Both the position numbers and the translations under genes were made by a program. Of a stretch of DNA of 5,721 nucleotides, positions 5,697 through 5,721 are shown one piece after another. How positions within the stretch are numbered: position 1 is the first letter of the stretch; each line of letters opens with the position of its first letter. This stretch comes from Oscillospiraceae bacterium (GTDB taxonomy: Bacteria > Bacillota > Clostridia > Oscillospirales > Acutalibacteraceae). The stretch covers positions 1-5,721 of the forward strand of contig CACYHJ010000184.1 in NCBI GenBank assembly GCA_902774165.1. Direction: 5' to 3'. A model generated the notes under the pieces. It was not told the DNA's origin. It ran no database searches and worked only from the letters and a program-made list of their open reading frames with translations.

Positions 5697-5721
5697 AGAG
5701 GATGAAACTTTATATTCAGTG

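Noticed and set aside
5702..5721. Possible start of another gene (ATG then Lys-Leu-Tyr-Ile-Gln) at the right edge
   Set aside because: Only six codons are visible, and the AGAGG abuts the ATG too closely to serve as its ribosome site.

Overview
The window holds five protein-coding genes around one divergent promoter region. It looks like a chromosomal segment from a GC-rich member of the Clostridia, probably the Oscillospiraceae/Ruminococcaceae group. This is inferred from strong purine-rich Shine-Dalgarno sites, near-consensus sigma-A promoters, GC-rich coding DNA with AT-rich spacers, and heptamer repeats of the AATGAAT and GAATTCG type, which I recall as common in spacers of such genomes. 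No species can be named from sequence alone.

Left half (1-2425, minus strand): three overlapping genes form one probable operon, read leftward from a promoter at 2458-2486. They encode a membrane-anchored protein with a divergent LytR-CpsA-Psr-like (LCP) domain, a membrane-anchored or secreted protein with a transglutaminase-like Cys-His-Asp core, and GTP cyclohydrolase I (folE, cut by the window edge). The reading frames overlap by 4 and 8 bases, which suggests translational coupling. The first two proteins probably act outside the membrane on the cell envelope. FolE is cytosolic and starts folate/pterin synthesis; whether the cluster is functional or only positional is unknown.

Middle (2426-2691): a divergent intergenic region with a leftward promoter, three copies of a T-run/GC-core/A-run motif, a consensus rightward promoter (TTGACA, 16 bp, TATAAT) and a 16-bp palindrome at the predicted argG transcription start.

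Right half (2692-5721, plus strand): argG and argH, the last two enzymes of arginine synthesis (citrulline to argininosuccinate to arginine plus fumarate). They are separated by about 308 bases with no convincing gene. That spacer is a symmetrical, MITE-like element (about 3898-4188). Its matching inverted ends each contain a hairpin, followed by four AATGAAT heptamers, with further GC-rich hairpins inside. The element's left end supplies the last two argG codons and the stop. The end of argH carries nearly the same sequence (AAATACTGA, then a TTTGTCG hairpin) followed by a different heptamer array (GAATTCG), so a second member of the family may start there and run off the right edge. This repeat family, and its placement exactly on two stop codons, is the most unusual thing in the window.
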